A stretch of DNA of 64,000 nucleotides, taken from Cephalopachus bancanus (Eukaryota > Chordata > Mammalia > Primates > Tarsiidae). The notes under the pieces are model-generated. The model was not told where the DNA came from, made no database searches, and saw only the letters and a list, made by a program, of their open reading frames with translations. This document shows, piece after piece, positions 12,814 through 64,000 of this stretch (position 1 is its first letter; each line of letters opens with the position of its first letter). Both the position numbers and the translations under genes were made by a program. The stretch is taken from positions 6,076,001 through 6,140,000 of the forward strand of contig JAPVLO010000182.1 in the NCBI GenBank assembly GCA_027257055.1, given 5' to 3'.

Positions 12814-13411
12814 GCTACATACTTCTAAAGAGTTTTAAAATCACAAGATATATCATGTATACACAGAAGTACCTAAAAATTCTAAAAAATAACTAAAATG
12901 CCTTTAAATATCTCGGTTAGGACTGTGTCTTTCAATTGGTCATCTCTTCAGATGTTGCATTTCTCACATTCTTTGTTGTCTGTCCTAGAATTATATCTGC
13001 ATGTATATTAGACCCCCTCCATTCATTTTCCATTTCTCTTAACTTTTGCATTGTCTATTTTTTAACATTCAAAATACAAACTGAAAGGCAATTATTCTCT
13101 GAACAATCTCAGTTCACAAGTATTCTTTTCAGCTATTTATTTATTAAACTGCCGTTAAAACCCATCCATTACATTTTAAGTGGCAGCCACTTCATCCCCC
13201 TCTAAAAACTTCATTTTTAGATGTAAAAATATAAATTCATAGGGAGTTAGCAAAAAGTTCGAAGACACACTCATGGACTTACTATCCTTGAATAATGATT
13301 TTTGCAAATTTTTTGTGTAAAAATAAGATGTTTTCTACAACAAAGGATTGAATTTCCTGTTGCTGTTGTCTAGAAGCACTACCGGTTCGGGACAATTAAG
13401 TTTCCAGAATG

Positions 13412-13717
13412 GCCAGGCTCGGTGCCTCTTGCCTGTAATCCCAGTACTTAGGGAGGTGGAGATGAGAGGATTGCCTGAGTCCATGGGTTCAAGACCAGGC
13501 CAGGCAACGTGGCGAGACCTCATTTCTACAATAAATCAAAAAGTTAACTGGGCGTGGTGGTCTATGCCTGTAGTTCCAGCTACTTGGAAGACTGAGGCAG
13601 GAGGTTCACCTGAGTCCAGCAGGTCGAGGCTGAGGTGGTTGTGAGTGTGCCACACTGTACTCTGCAACCTGGGCAACAGAGTGAGATTCCAACTCCCCCC
13701 CCCCCCGCAAAAAAAAA
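13412..13717 (+). repeat. L-type Alu with C12 tract in its tail
   Basis: A forward dimer is flanked by tttccagaatg at 13401-13411 and 13718-13728. A run of twelve C (13695-13706) sits between 'gattccaact' and the A-tail. Confidence 0.9.
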
Positions 13718-14882
13718 TTTCCAGAATGAAGTTTTGAAGCACCCAGTTGGTTTGCATTTGGTTTTAAAATTGGCACTAGAAGTGTTTTGTGGCTGCAGCT
13801 TCTAGGGTTCTCCCCTCTGTTCTTCCACAGCACCGCTGTCATTTCCTTTACTCTTTTAGAAGCAGTCAAGGGACAGGTTACACTAGTGTTATACTACTGT
13901 ACCCTTCTGCTGAGGTCATAACACTTTTTAATCTTTGCTTTATGGTGATACATAAAGTGAAAGTAGTGGTGTGAAATCATCACCATTACACAATCAAAAT
14001 AGTGAACATATTTGTTACTCCCCAAAGTTTTTCCTTCGTATTTCAAAGTGTTTTGCTAGATGAATAATTCTAGGTTGACTACTTTGTATAATTTGGAGAT
14101 GTCGCTCCACTGTCTGGTGGCTTGCATTGTCTCCATTGAGACAATCTGTTTTCTCTTTGTTGTTCTATATGTAATGAATCTTTCTTCCCCTCTAGTTGCT
14201 TTGAAGAGTTTCTTTTTGCTATTGGTTTTAAGCAGTTTGGAAATGATACACCTTAGTATAGTTTTCTGAATGCTTCCTGTGCTTGGGAGATGTTGCACTG
14301 CTTGGATCTATAGATTTATAGTTTTCATTACATTTGAAAAAATTTGTCCAAAATTAGGATTTCTTGGAATTTTTTTCTCTTCCCTCTCTTTTCTCCTTTG
14401 GGGATGCCAGTAACACATATGTTAGTGTAATTAAGACCCTTCATTGCTCTCTTGTAATTCTTTGGTTTCATTTTTTGTAGAATTAATAGCAGATTCAGAT
14501 ACTGCAGAAGAAAAGATTAGCGTTTTTGAAGATAGCAATAGAAAGTGACATCTTGTTCTACTAATTATATCCCAGGTCATTGAAATGTCAGGTGATGTCA
14601 CTATGCCCTTTGAGACTTTGTTCAAGTTGGCTTTTGAGCCCTATTCTGTTTATGTGAGAATTTTCATGTCTTCCACAGACTTGATAGACATTCTCTCCTT
14701 TTGGATTCTCCTCATGATTGCTCACAGTTGCTACTGTCTTCTACTTTCCTGAACTCTTTATGGTTGTTATCCTCTCCCCTTCATATAGAGCCTGAAATAA
14801 GGAACATAGCCTCTTTTAAACATTTCTCAAAAATGTGACTTATTTCTATGCATAGTAGGCTTTTTGTTGGTTTGAAGGTTGG

Positions 14883-14885
<3 letters not shown>

Positions 14886-14922
<37 letters not shown>

Positions 14923-14945
14923 GTGCGTGCGTTTGTGCGTGTGCA
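14886..14945. repeat. (TG)n microsatellite
   Basis: About 14 TG units followed by degenerate tgta/tgcg units. Confidence 0.95.
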
Positions 14946-14962
14946 CACCTGTGTATAGATTG

Positions 14963-15277
14963 GTTTTTTTGTTGTTGTTTTGAGTCAGAGTCTTACTCTG
15001 TCGTCCAGGCTGGAGGGCCGTGGCACGCTCATGGCTACCATAGCCCTCAACCTGCTGGACTTGGGTGATCCTTTTGCCTCAGCCTTCCAAGTAGCTAGAA
15101 CCAAAGGTGTGTGCCACCACACCTGGCTATTTTGTTTGTTTGTTTTTTATTTTTTATTGTAGAGACAAGGTCTCACCATCTTGCCCAGACTGTTCTCGAA
15201 CCTCTGGACTCAGACAGTCCTCTCGCCTCCACCTCCCAAAATGCTGGGGTTACAGGCATGGGCCACCGTGCCTGGCT
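14963..15277 (-). repeat. L-type Alu, older
   Basis: A reversed dimer starting gagtcagagtcttactctg. The linker is T-rich (tttgtttgtttgttttttat) before the 'attgtagagacaaggtctc' block. Confidence 0.88.
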
Positions 15278-15339
15278 GAAGATTTTATGTTGTGATAATA
15301 CATGTCCTTTGAAATTAGTCCTAAAAATAACGTGATAGC

Positions 15340-15510
15340 AATCATTAAACCCTTACTATGCCTTAAGTGCTTTTTATGTTTTGACCAGTTTTTAGAACAG
15401 TCTTTTAAAGGTAAATATGAAAACTCTGTCATATATATTACAGAGACATAGAAGATTGTCCAAGTCATTCAACTGTTAACTGGGAAGACAGCAGTAGTGT
15501 CTAGGTCATT
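15340..15510 (-). repeat. MIR-like remnant
   Basis: 'cccttactatgccttaagtg' and 'gattgtccaagtcattcaac' correspond to the reversed MIR core and 3' half. Confidence 0.5.
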
Positions 15511-15727
15511 ACGTTTTTCTAAAGGTTAAATGAAAGAATCTGTGTCAGATTCTGTCACTAATAGTTTTTGAAACAGGAAGAAAGAAGGAAACTTAATTTT
15601 TTAAATGCCTTTTTCCAAGAATCAAAGGTCCTACTGGGGCTGGGGTATACCAAGTACTTCTCATACTCCCTACAGTTCATTTATGAGGTGTCTTCCACAG
15701 AGTAGGTGCTCAAAGAAGATTTGCTCA

Positions 15728-15999
15728 GAGTCTAGCTCTGTCGCCCAGGCTGAAGTGCAGCGGTATAGTCATGGCTCACTGCAGCCTTGAGCTCCTGGAC
15801 TCAGCCATCTTCTGCCTCAGCCTCTCCAGTAGCTGAGACTACAGGTGTACACCACCATGCCCAAATCATTTTTGATTTTTTTGTAGAGACAGGTCTCCCT
15901 ATGTTGCCTAGGCTGGTCTTGCACTCCTGGGCTCAAACAGTCCTCCTGCCTCGGCCTCCCAAAATGCTGAGAATACAGGCATGAGCCACTGCACCTGGT
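15728..15999 (-). repeat. AluJ-like element
   Basis: The reversed old Alu text 'tggctcactgcagccttgag' and 'gcctcggcctcccaaaatg' lacks the L-type marks. The poly-T end is lost. Confidence 0.88.
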
Positions 16000-16454
16000 C
16001 ACTAGTCAGTTTTAAAAAAAGGTTTTCCTAAATATTCAGTTTGACTACAAACTGCTATAATGTATTCTCCTGGATGTGCCAGAATCAAGCACTGTAGCAG
16101 GCACTTGAACAGCGCTCCGCAACTTGGCAAATAGAGCAGTACGACGCAGGACTTGGTAAGACCCTAAATGTGCATTCAGACGCTTGAGGCTGTTGACTGA
16201 TGGCGTCTCATCCTTTTAAAAAGACCCGAGTTTAAGTTGAGGAACGCTGTTTGAAAAAGAAAAACACCCATGCGTTTGTGTCTATATGTGGCCCCGGCTG
16301 ACTTTGGACTCCTGGGCCCTGAGGAACTGGGACCCTCTTCTTGTTTATTTCCCATCCTTTACTCACGAACACCATGGTTTTAAGAATGTCTTAGCAAACT
16401 GCATCATATCGAATTCGTTTCTTAATAATAGAAAAACCCACATAAGCATGTTGA

Positions 16455-16776
<322 letters not shown>

Positions 16777-16903
16777 TAGTGATGAATTTATTATACCAAG
16801 TTTCTAAAGCACTGCCCTGACTGAATCCTGGACATACATAATTTTTATTTAGACCTTTTGAAATACTGAACATAGTTCATTGTGACTGAGAAAACCCACT
16901 TAA

Positions 16904-17205
16904 AGCCAGGCTCAGTGGCTCAGCCTGTAATCCCGCAGCTTGGGAGGCTGAGGTGAGTGGATTGCCTGAGCCTGCGGGTTCCGCCTGGGCAACTTGGCAA
17001 GACCTCATCTCTACAATAGATCAAAATGAGCTGGGCGTGGTAGCGCGCGCCTGTCGTCTGTAGTTCCAGCTACTTGGAAGGCTGAGGCGGAAGGATCGCC
17101 AGAGCCCAGCAAGTCAAGGCTGCAGTGCTGGGAGTGGCCACTGCCCTCCAGTCTGGGTGACAGAGTGAGGCTTCAACTCAAAAAAAAAAAAAAAAAAAAA
17201 GAAAA
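16904..17205 (+). repeat. L-type Alu, young form, 15-bp TSD
   Basis: A forward dimer with 'tggctcagcctgtaatcccg' at its start and a 20-A tail. Flanks agaaaacccacttaa (16889-16903) and agaaaacccacattaa (17206-17221) are the target copies. Confidence 0.92.
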
Positions 17206-17673
17206 AGAAAACCCACATTAAGAATTACTACTTTGAAATACAGGATTACAATCTAAGAAATTACTTTGAAGTATTTGCATATTAATCAACATTTATTGGT
17301 TCTTTCTCCCCATTTCTAAGTATTTCAACTATAATTTTGATTAGTTAAAAAACGTTAATATAAGTTTATTAGTGAAGAGAATCAGAGATAGCGTGTATTA
17401 TCAAAACAGCTCATATTGCTTCTTTGGTTTTCAGGTTCCTGAGTGTTACAAGCTCCAAGTGTTTTTCTTCTAATCATATAGTTGAAATGTACTCATATTA
17501 ATAGGACAGTTATGTCATTTTTCAATCAATCCCTTGATAGTTTACCATTAATTATTATGATTCCAACCTCACCAAAATGTACAGGATTTTTTAGCATCCG
17601 GTACTTCCCTATTCTAACGTTTTTTGCTTTGCCCTAGAATGACAGGTGGTTTCAGAATGCTGCACTTCTGTAC

Positions 17674-17965
17674 ATTTTTTTTAGTTAGAGTCTCAGTCTC
17701 ACTCAGGCTGGAGTACAGTGGCACAATCATGACTCACAGCAGCCTCGATCTTCTGGTTCAAGTAATCTTCCTGCCTCAGCCTCATAAGTAGCTGGAACTA
17801 TAGGCATGCACCATCACACCCAGCTAATTTTTTATTAATTTGTAGAGATGAGGTCTCGCTATGTTACCTAGGCTGGTCTCGAACTTCTGGCCTCAAACCA
17901 CCTTGTTCTCCTACCTTGTTCTCCCATAGTGCTGGGATTACAGGCATGAGCCACTGCACCTGGCC
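17674..17965 (-). repeat. AluJ-like element
   Basis: A reversed old dimer, 'gagtctcagtctcactcagg' to 'gagccactgcacctggcc', with a small repeat ('ccttgttctcc') inside. Confidence 0.88.
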
Positions 17966-18428
17966 AATTTTATTTTCGTCTTTCTTTTCAGTTAAAGCTG
18001 TCTCCCTCTTCCCGTTTGCCTATCTAGAAGGCTCTTACTCATTCTTTAGCATCCAGCTTAGGTGTCAGTTCCAGTATAAGAGTAGGAAAGGATATATTTT
18101 ATCTAGGCAGAGCATTTCTAGGATAATAGTGTCTTTACGTGTTTATTGTTCACGTGAATGCAGCAAGATATTTTTAGAAACAGGATTCTGAAATATATCT
18201 ACTTATTTGGGGATAAGAAGAGAAATTGATACAAGGTTAAATTTTATGAGTTAGAATTTTATCCCTTGTGATACTATTTGACCTATACTAAATTTGTTGA
18301 CATAATCAAACTCTCCTCCAAAAAGACCATTCTTCCTCACAACGTGAGTAAATCTTTACTTTATTTGTACAAATTTAACATCATAAAACTTTTTATTGGA
18401 CATAGAGAAATCATGGAATATGGAATAA

Positions 18429-18789
<361 letters not shown>

Positions 18790-18899
18790 GGAGTCCCTTT
18801 AAAAGCCTTATTTTAGATATATTTCACTACAACAACAGCAACACAATTTTTTAATCATTGCACAAAAGAAAAACCTTACTTAACAGCTATTTTTTGTAA

Positions 18900-19700
18900 C
18901 ACGGATCCCCGTATTGCTCTACACTTCTACTGCTCTCCAGTCTTCCTGTACCTCTTGAGTCTCACCACTAAGCAAACTTCCCTTCATGCTAATAGTTTCG
19001 TGGCCTTTCCTCTTGTCTACCTCCAGCTGAGCACTTCACTGAAGACAGCAGACATCAAGATGCTCGTAGTCCTGTTCCGTATCTCAGTTCTTGCCTGTAC
19101 TGTGGGATTTCCGTTTCCACATCAACAGTTATAATTATACCAGTATCTTGAACTCTTCGTTTCCACGACCTGTTCTTGCCTGTACCTGGGCCAGGCATTC
19201 AGATTTCAGGTTGTGCTATGGACCTGGCCGTGACTGACACATGACCTTGCAAAGCTGCTCGTCTCTCTGACAAGGCAGTTATTCCGGCTGGCTTGGCTGT
19301 CCCAGCACGGTGTCCTGATCTCTCATGTGAGTTGAGAGTTCCAGCCGGTCTTTTCCTGCCACCCCTTTCTTTGGGTCTTCTCTGTGTCATTCAGATGGTT
19401 TTCTTAGAATGTAAATGTGGTGTTTGCGTCTTGATTAGAATTCTTCAAGGGTTCTCCATTATTCTCAAGAGCAAAATGTACAAATAGCGTGGTGTATCTG
19501 GCCCTTCAGTCTGCCTCTGGATTTTGTCAGTTATTGTCTCATATTCTGACCTTTGCATAATTTTCCTTGGCCATGTTGAAGTATTTATCATGCTTCAAAT
19601 GCTCATTTGCAGTTAGCAGGGGATTCTTTTCTCACTTCCTGTGACGTCTTCCTTGGCATTGAGGCTGATTTAGGTACCAGGTTCTTGTAGATTGTACCTG
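18900..19700. other. Unassigned GC-richer tract, possibly old LINE
   Basis: A pyrimidine-rich tract with phrases such as 'ttcttcaagggttctccatt' and 'ggcccttcagtctgcctctg' that recall L2 3' sequences, but the match is too weak to assign. The reading frames at 19199-19487 show no known motif. Confidence 0.3.
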
Positions 19701-20437
19701 AATTACAGCTCTTAACATAGGGTGATGATTTCATATTGCTGCCTGTTTATTAGCAAATAAATCATAATAGATCCTTTTACCCAGGTAAAAAGGACATGAA
19801 ATACATTAAAAATTTGTTGACTTAATAAGCAGTTTTCAAAGAGAAAATAAAACTAGCAAAGAAAACTATTATTCTAGCTTCCTAGTAACCAAAGAAGTGT
19901 AGACTTTAATAATTTGAGTCTATATTTTCACGGTTATAATTAGAAAGTTTTAACATATACCATTCATGTTGACATGTTAAAATAAAACCGATGTTGGTGA
20001 TATTTTAAATTGCTATAACTCTTTGGAAAGTTAGACAGTTTGTGGATCTAGAACTGAAAAACTGTTTCAAGTGTGATTATAAAGGCAAGATAAAGAATAA
20101 AAGTCAGATGTAAGAGTGCGTGTTTATTATGACTAACATTTAAAATGAATAATTAAAAGACTAAGTAACTATATATTACAACAGTAGCAGGATTTTGTGA
20201 TGTTGGAACTCTGGCTAGTTTTCCCACCTTTGACAGTATCTTCCATAATGTGGTTGTATATTATAATGTAAAACGTATATGACTTATCTAATATTTGGAT
20301 TTTTATAAGGTTGTAGTCCTGAATCAGAACTCTAATGTAATAGCACCCAAACACTATTTGAGTCATTTTTTTTTCTTTTATAATGGCTTCTCAGTCAGAG
20401 AGTAGTAGGAGGACTGATAGTTAAAAGTTGCTGTTGA

Positions 20438-20708
20438 GCCAGGCACAGTGGCTCACGCCTGGCACTTTAGGAGGCTGAGGTGAGAGGATTGCCTGAGCCT
20501 AGGGGTTCAAGACCAACCTGGGAAGCTTAGTGAGACCTTGTTTCTACAATGAAAACATTAACTGGGGGTGGTGGCATGTGCCTGTAGTTTCAACCACTTG
20601 GAAGGCTGAGGCAGAAGGATTGCCTGAGCCCAGCAGGTTGAGGTGGCAGTAGCTGTGAGCATATCACTGCACTCCAGCCTGGATGACAGAGTGAGACTCC
20701 GACTCTTT
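20438..20708 (+). repeat. L-type Alu
   Basis: A forward dimer 164 bp upstream of exon 5, with a deletion in the left arm (ggctcacgcctggcactttag). Flanks agttgctgt and agttgccgt look like a mutated target duplication. Confidence 0.88.
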
Positions 20709-20871
20709 AAAGAAGAAAAGAAGTTGCCGTCAAGATATGCTATAAGTGGCCAGTATAGAGAGTTGATCACTTAAATAATGTTTCAAGATTGACTTATGCA
20801 GCTGTTCTTTATTTTTAAACTCTTAATCATACATTTTTTGTTTTAAATGTAGTTTTTATTTTGGTTTTAAG

Positions 20872-60286
<39,415 letters not shown>

Positions 60287-63200
60287 AATGACATGGACTT
60301 AAATAACTTGTTTCAAAGGAAAAGAAAAACCAGAAAACTTTTATTTAAGTGTTGCTGGAATATCCTGCCTAGGGTGGGCACCTCCTTGAAGAAACGGATA
60401 GCTTTTACTCAGTGTTAGATTGAAATAATGGACTGAAAACACATTCTTGTCAAGAAAGGGGGAGAGAACTCTATTTCAAACTTTACAGTAAAAACAAACA
60501 GCAAGAGTGAAATGACTTGAGGATTTCTGTTACTAATGAGGATGGCTCTCTGATTTTTAGAAGTGGCAACTGTTGATGATTGTGCGGTGTGGATTGGTGC
60601 AGGGTACTAGGTGTACAAGTGTATACTTGAGGCCCGTGTCACTTGATAAATTGTCATTTTGGACTAGGTCGCACAATTGTTAAAACAGCTTTTCAGCCTC
60701 CCCTGCCCCCCACACATGCATACTGCATTGTTTCTAGTTAAAATCAAAGTAGCTCAGATTCTACTTCAGTGTCACTGCAGTGTGCATTGATTCATACCAT
60801 TGTGTCTTTTCTCATTTTGATGCTGTTGGGAATTAGTTTTTAAATTGATTTAAAGAACTCAACAGTAGTTTCATTTTCTACTCATACTTAGGGTCTAGGA
60901 AACATGACCATTGGTCATCATTTAGTCAACTTCAAAGATCTACTGAAATATAAATGGTGATCTTTTATTAGTGGATCATGTAGAGTTATAGTAGTCATTT
61001 CCAAAAGTGACACTTCCACACAATTGCTCTTCCAGGCAAATCATCTGACCACACAGTTATTCCCATGAAAGGCAGAATGTTTGTTTCAAAATTAATCTAG
61101 TTTTCTGTACATTTAAATTTGATTGAGATGGTGACAACTGGCTGTTATCCAGTCTTCCTTCATGTCAGTTTTCTGATAGACCACTATTGGCAAACAGTTA
61201 TCTGTCAGCTACCAAATGTGTACAATTTTCTGTATTTCACTTTGTCTTATTTGTAAATAGTGAACTAAAACTTCTGGCAGATCAGCAACATTTGCTGAGC
61301 CTGTTTTTTAAGCTAATGTGTATTCTTACTAATGTTCCTATCAAGAATGAATTTGTAATATATGCTGTCTATTTCTAATGTTCACATTCATATTTTGAAG
61401 TTCTATCTTATTTTAATAGAGAACAGACTTCTCAAAAAATCTTCAGAAGCAGCTTATTATGAAATATCAAAATATTGAAATAAACCCGGTGGGGTTAGAT
61501 TACTCATCTGTCCACCAAGTGGGACATTTGCATGGACTGGGGCTTAAAGGACTTAGAAGAGACCTGTCAGTAAATCCTGAAAATGAGCCAATCCCCACTT
61601 GAATGGTTACTGGAGTAAACCCACCTTTACTACCCTGATTACAGCACCTGAGGCAGATAAACCAACTTGGCTCTGGTTCTTTTTTCTTCTCTTCATTTGT
61701 GATGCTCAGATGTAAGATGTGTGTTCTAGACTGTGTACAGGCTTCTCTTTTGTTGGATTAAAAATTTTAGTCCCACTTTTGTATGGACACATTAGAATAT
61801 AAAGAGACCAAAATAGAAGAATTTGCCATTAGATACTTTTCAGGTGTCAGCAGATTTGTGGCAAATCAGTTGCCTTTTTAAAAAAAATTCAGTTTAAGCA
61901 GTTCAGACAGTAGACTACTCAGAAAATTATTTGACATAATTGTCTAAGAGGTAAATATTTTTTAGTGCTTATTGAATCAAATAAAGTGCTCTAAAGAAAT
62001 GATTATGCAAATTCTTTTGGGTTGTTTTTCTTCTCTTAATAAGAGGGTAAGGGTAAACAGGAATAATGATTCAGGCCTTCTGTGTATTTCAGCAGTATTG
62101 ATTTCATTATTGCCATTGACTTTATTCCCTGGCTTTCCTTTCACTTTTCCTTCAACTTTGCTTACAAGTTACGCTTTTAAAAATATTCCATACTGTTTAG
62201 TCATTTTGCTCAAATATCAAGTTCCCAAGAAAAGTTTTTTAATGAGAGAGAAAATCATTTTAAAATGCTTTTACCTATTCCTGTTTCCCTCTTGCACACC
62301 ATCCATGAATCTATTTATCAGTAGACACACTTGTCTAAGGACACATTTTCAGAACTTGAGCAGTAGCAGCAGTATACTTTGTTTTGTCAAGCCTTTGAGT
62401 CCTAATATTTTGAATTTGCTCTTCATGTGGATTCTTTTCAAAGAAAATTTCATAGATAATAAGTCATAAAAGGGTTCTGCCAACTGGGGGAAGAAGCAGG
62501 TTTTAAGTAAATATTTCTCAATATTTGGGGCCTTAAAAGACAGTGTGTTCCCTTTAAAAAACATTCTGTTAGATGGAGTTTTAGGTTTTGTATATTCTGA
62601 TTTCAGGTGGGCTAAATTGATCCATTTTAAAGCCACTTTATTGTCAGCATTTAATAGGCTCCATTTCTGTTAATAAATGGTAATTCACACTGCTGAGGAA
62701 TTACTGTTACATTAATAGCTGTCAACAAACCACCATTACATGAATTCACTTTAGCTTTCACACTGATTGTAGTAGGTCTAAGCTGATTTGTTCAGCTCTA
62801 ATATAACTATGGTTAGTTCAAAGTGAAAAAACTGAAATTGAGACTCACATGTTTTTCCATTAATTTATGTTTGTAAAAGACAGCATTGAATATCTGTTAA
62901 TTCCTGAAAGCAGTTTGTTTTCATACTCTCTCACATTTGTATTCTTTGTTTAAAAGGTGGTATTTTAGATTTGGAAAAAAGTCCACATAATTTCTTCTCA
63001 AAAGCTCTCAGAGTTTTTGTCATACTTAAATTTACTTCTCCCATCAGGAAACTAAGAACAAAGTGTTGCTTCATCTGTTCCGCTTGCCTCAGTTTATGTT
63101 TTCAGCACTTGGTCAGCTGAGTCACTGACTGAAGGAAATACTTTACAGGTGCATCATGGGAAAGTTCCAAAGCACGGTTAGACTGTAGGCCACCCTCTCT

Positions 63201-64000
63201 GTAGAAATGTGCAACCATTACAGCAGAGAATTGATGGGGCATGGGATCCACTGTTGAAATCATTGATTTTGGAGTCAACAAGTTGGTACTTTCTGACTTC
63301 TATATTTTGCATAGAAGGGAATTTTAGATCACTCTAACTTGTTTCACTTTTTGTTATAACAAGTTTTGACATTTTTTAGTTCATCCAAAGAAATAATGCT
63401 TTTAAGTAGAAGTAAAAGATTTAGAGTGTGCAAATTGTAGATTTATCAATTACCTCAGCAGGTATCCTGCCATGTAATTATTAGTGATTAGTGTTAATAA
63501 GCCAATAGATTCAGGTCTTCCAACTAACTATGCCCTTGGATGGTGGCCTACCGTATTTTATCAAATGGTCTCTTCCTATCCAAAATGGGAGTAGATGCTG
63601 TGGCCCCTCTCCCTTGGCCTTCATGCCCTGTACCCACCCCCATTCACATGCAACATGTGAAATAAAAATTTTTGTTTCTTGTCAGAGTCAGCACTGCTTA
63701 TTTGTGTACTCAGCATTGGATCAGTGAGTAGTTGTATAAAAATCCATACACCCAACTCTCTTAATTAAAATAATCAAATCCTTCATTTATACCATCCATA
63801 TTAATGATCTGCTGAAGGTGATTCAAGATTTTCAAGGTGTATTACAGTTTGATCACGTACTGGACCTAGATGTTTACTTTAACTTTTTTCCTCACAGTTA
63901 TCTTCTCCTTGATAAAGCAATAACACTGCTTTAAGTCTGTTGCCTAATAGCATGTCGGAATCCTCTCCTGGATGGTGATTTTATAGGAAAGTTTGTACAC
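60287..64000 (+). other. TRIM33: TRIM33 3' UTR, continuing past the window
   Basis: Sequence after the stop codon is AT-rich and, unlike the introns, free of Alu, L1 or other recognisable repeats for 3.7 kb, as expected of a long conserved 3' UTR. AATAAA occurs at 61479, 61980 and 63661; the last is followed by a T/GT-rich stretch and is the best poly(A) candidate seen. The true 3' end may lie outside, because the human TRIM33 mRNA is long. Short reading frames here look like chance. Confidence 0.75.

Larger units (their letters stand above)
11280..14640 (-). mobile_element. Decayed L1, antisense, with two SINE insertions
   Basis: Blocks match reversed old mammalian L1: 'agtgattgctctaggataat' at 11494, 'tttaccatttctgactcac' near 11840, 'ctccactgtctggtggcttg' at 14106, and 'gttttaagcagtttggaaat' at 14225. 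Order and orientation are consistent across the SINEs at 12518 and 13412. The middle (12814-13400) is less certain. Confidence 0.6.

Noticed and set aside
61972..62469. 165-codon open frame in the 3' UTR
   Set aside because: No known motif, Phe/Leu/Ser-rich as expected of AT-rich non-coding DNA, and far behind the TRIM33 stop.

Overview
The window is primate nuclear DNA and carries the last two thirds of one gene, TRIM33 (TIF1-gamma, a RING E3 ligase and chromatin reader of TGF-beta/SMAD signalling), on the + strand. Sixteen coding exons can be read without a break from 20872 to the stop at 60284-60286. Every junction has AG/GT sites and matching phase, and together they give 819 full codons. 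If the protein is 1127 residues long, as in human, these are residues 309-1127, probably exons 5-20 of 20. The RING and B-box exons and the promoter lie upstream of the window.

The SINE content suggests the host. Besides old AluJ-like copies and free Alu monomers there are many Alu dimers of an unusual type ('ctacaataaatcaaaaaatt' in the linker region, and a 'GGTTCGAGACC' B box). I see no clear AluS or AluY copies. This points to a strepsirrhine, probably a lemur. The species call is inference; the Alu type is seen in the sequence.

Layout: 1-20871 is intron (probably intron 4). It holds a broken mariner of Hsmar2 type, a possible ERV remnant, about 19 SINEs, a long L2-clade LINE fossil (about 8.0-11.1 kb) and a decayed antisense L1 (about 11.3-14.6 kb). 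20872-30483 holds exons 5-10, with a SINE-free stretch from 23.9 to 30.9 kb. Intron 10 (30.5-35.3 kb) is dense in SINEs. Intron 11 (35.5-44.2 kb) holds a twin-primed L1, a hAT element inside an L1, an antisense processed pseudogene of EFCAB2, and a SINE inside another L1. Exons 12-15 (44.2-51.5 kb) lie among inverted SINE pairs. Exons 16-20 (55.1-60.3 kb) encode the end of the PHD finger and the bromodomain, including a 51-nt cassette exon. From 59.19 kb to the window end, including all visible 3' UTR, there are no SINEs.

No operon, CRISPR array, prokaryotic system or second live gene was seen. The more unusual observations are a Pol III promoter in the young Alu subfamily that has become more tRNA-like, a half tRNA-Phe retropseudogene with target-site duplications, two tiny retroposed ERV transcript tails, and a possible isoform switch in the bromodomain BC loop.
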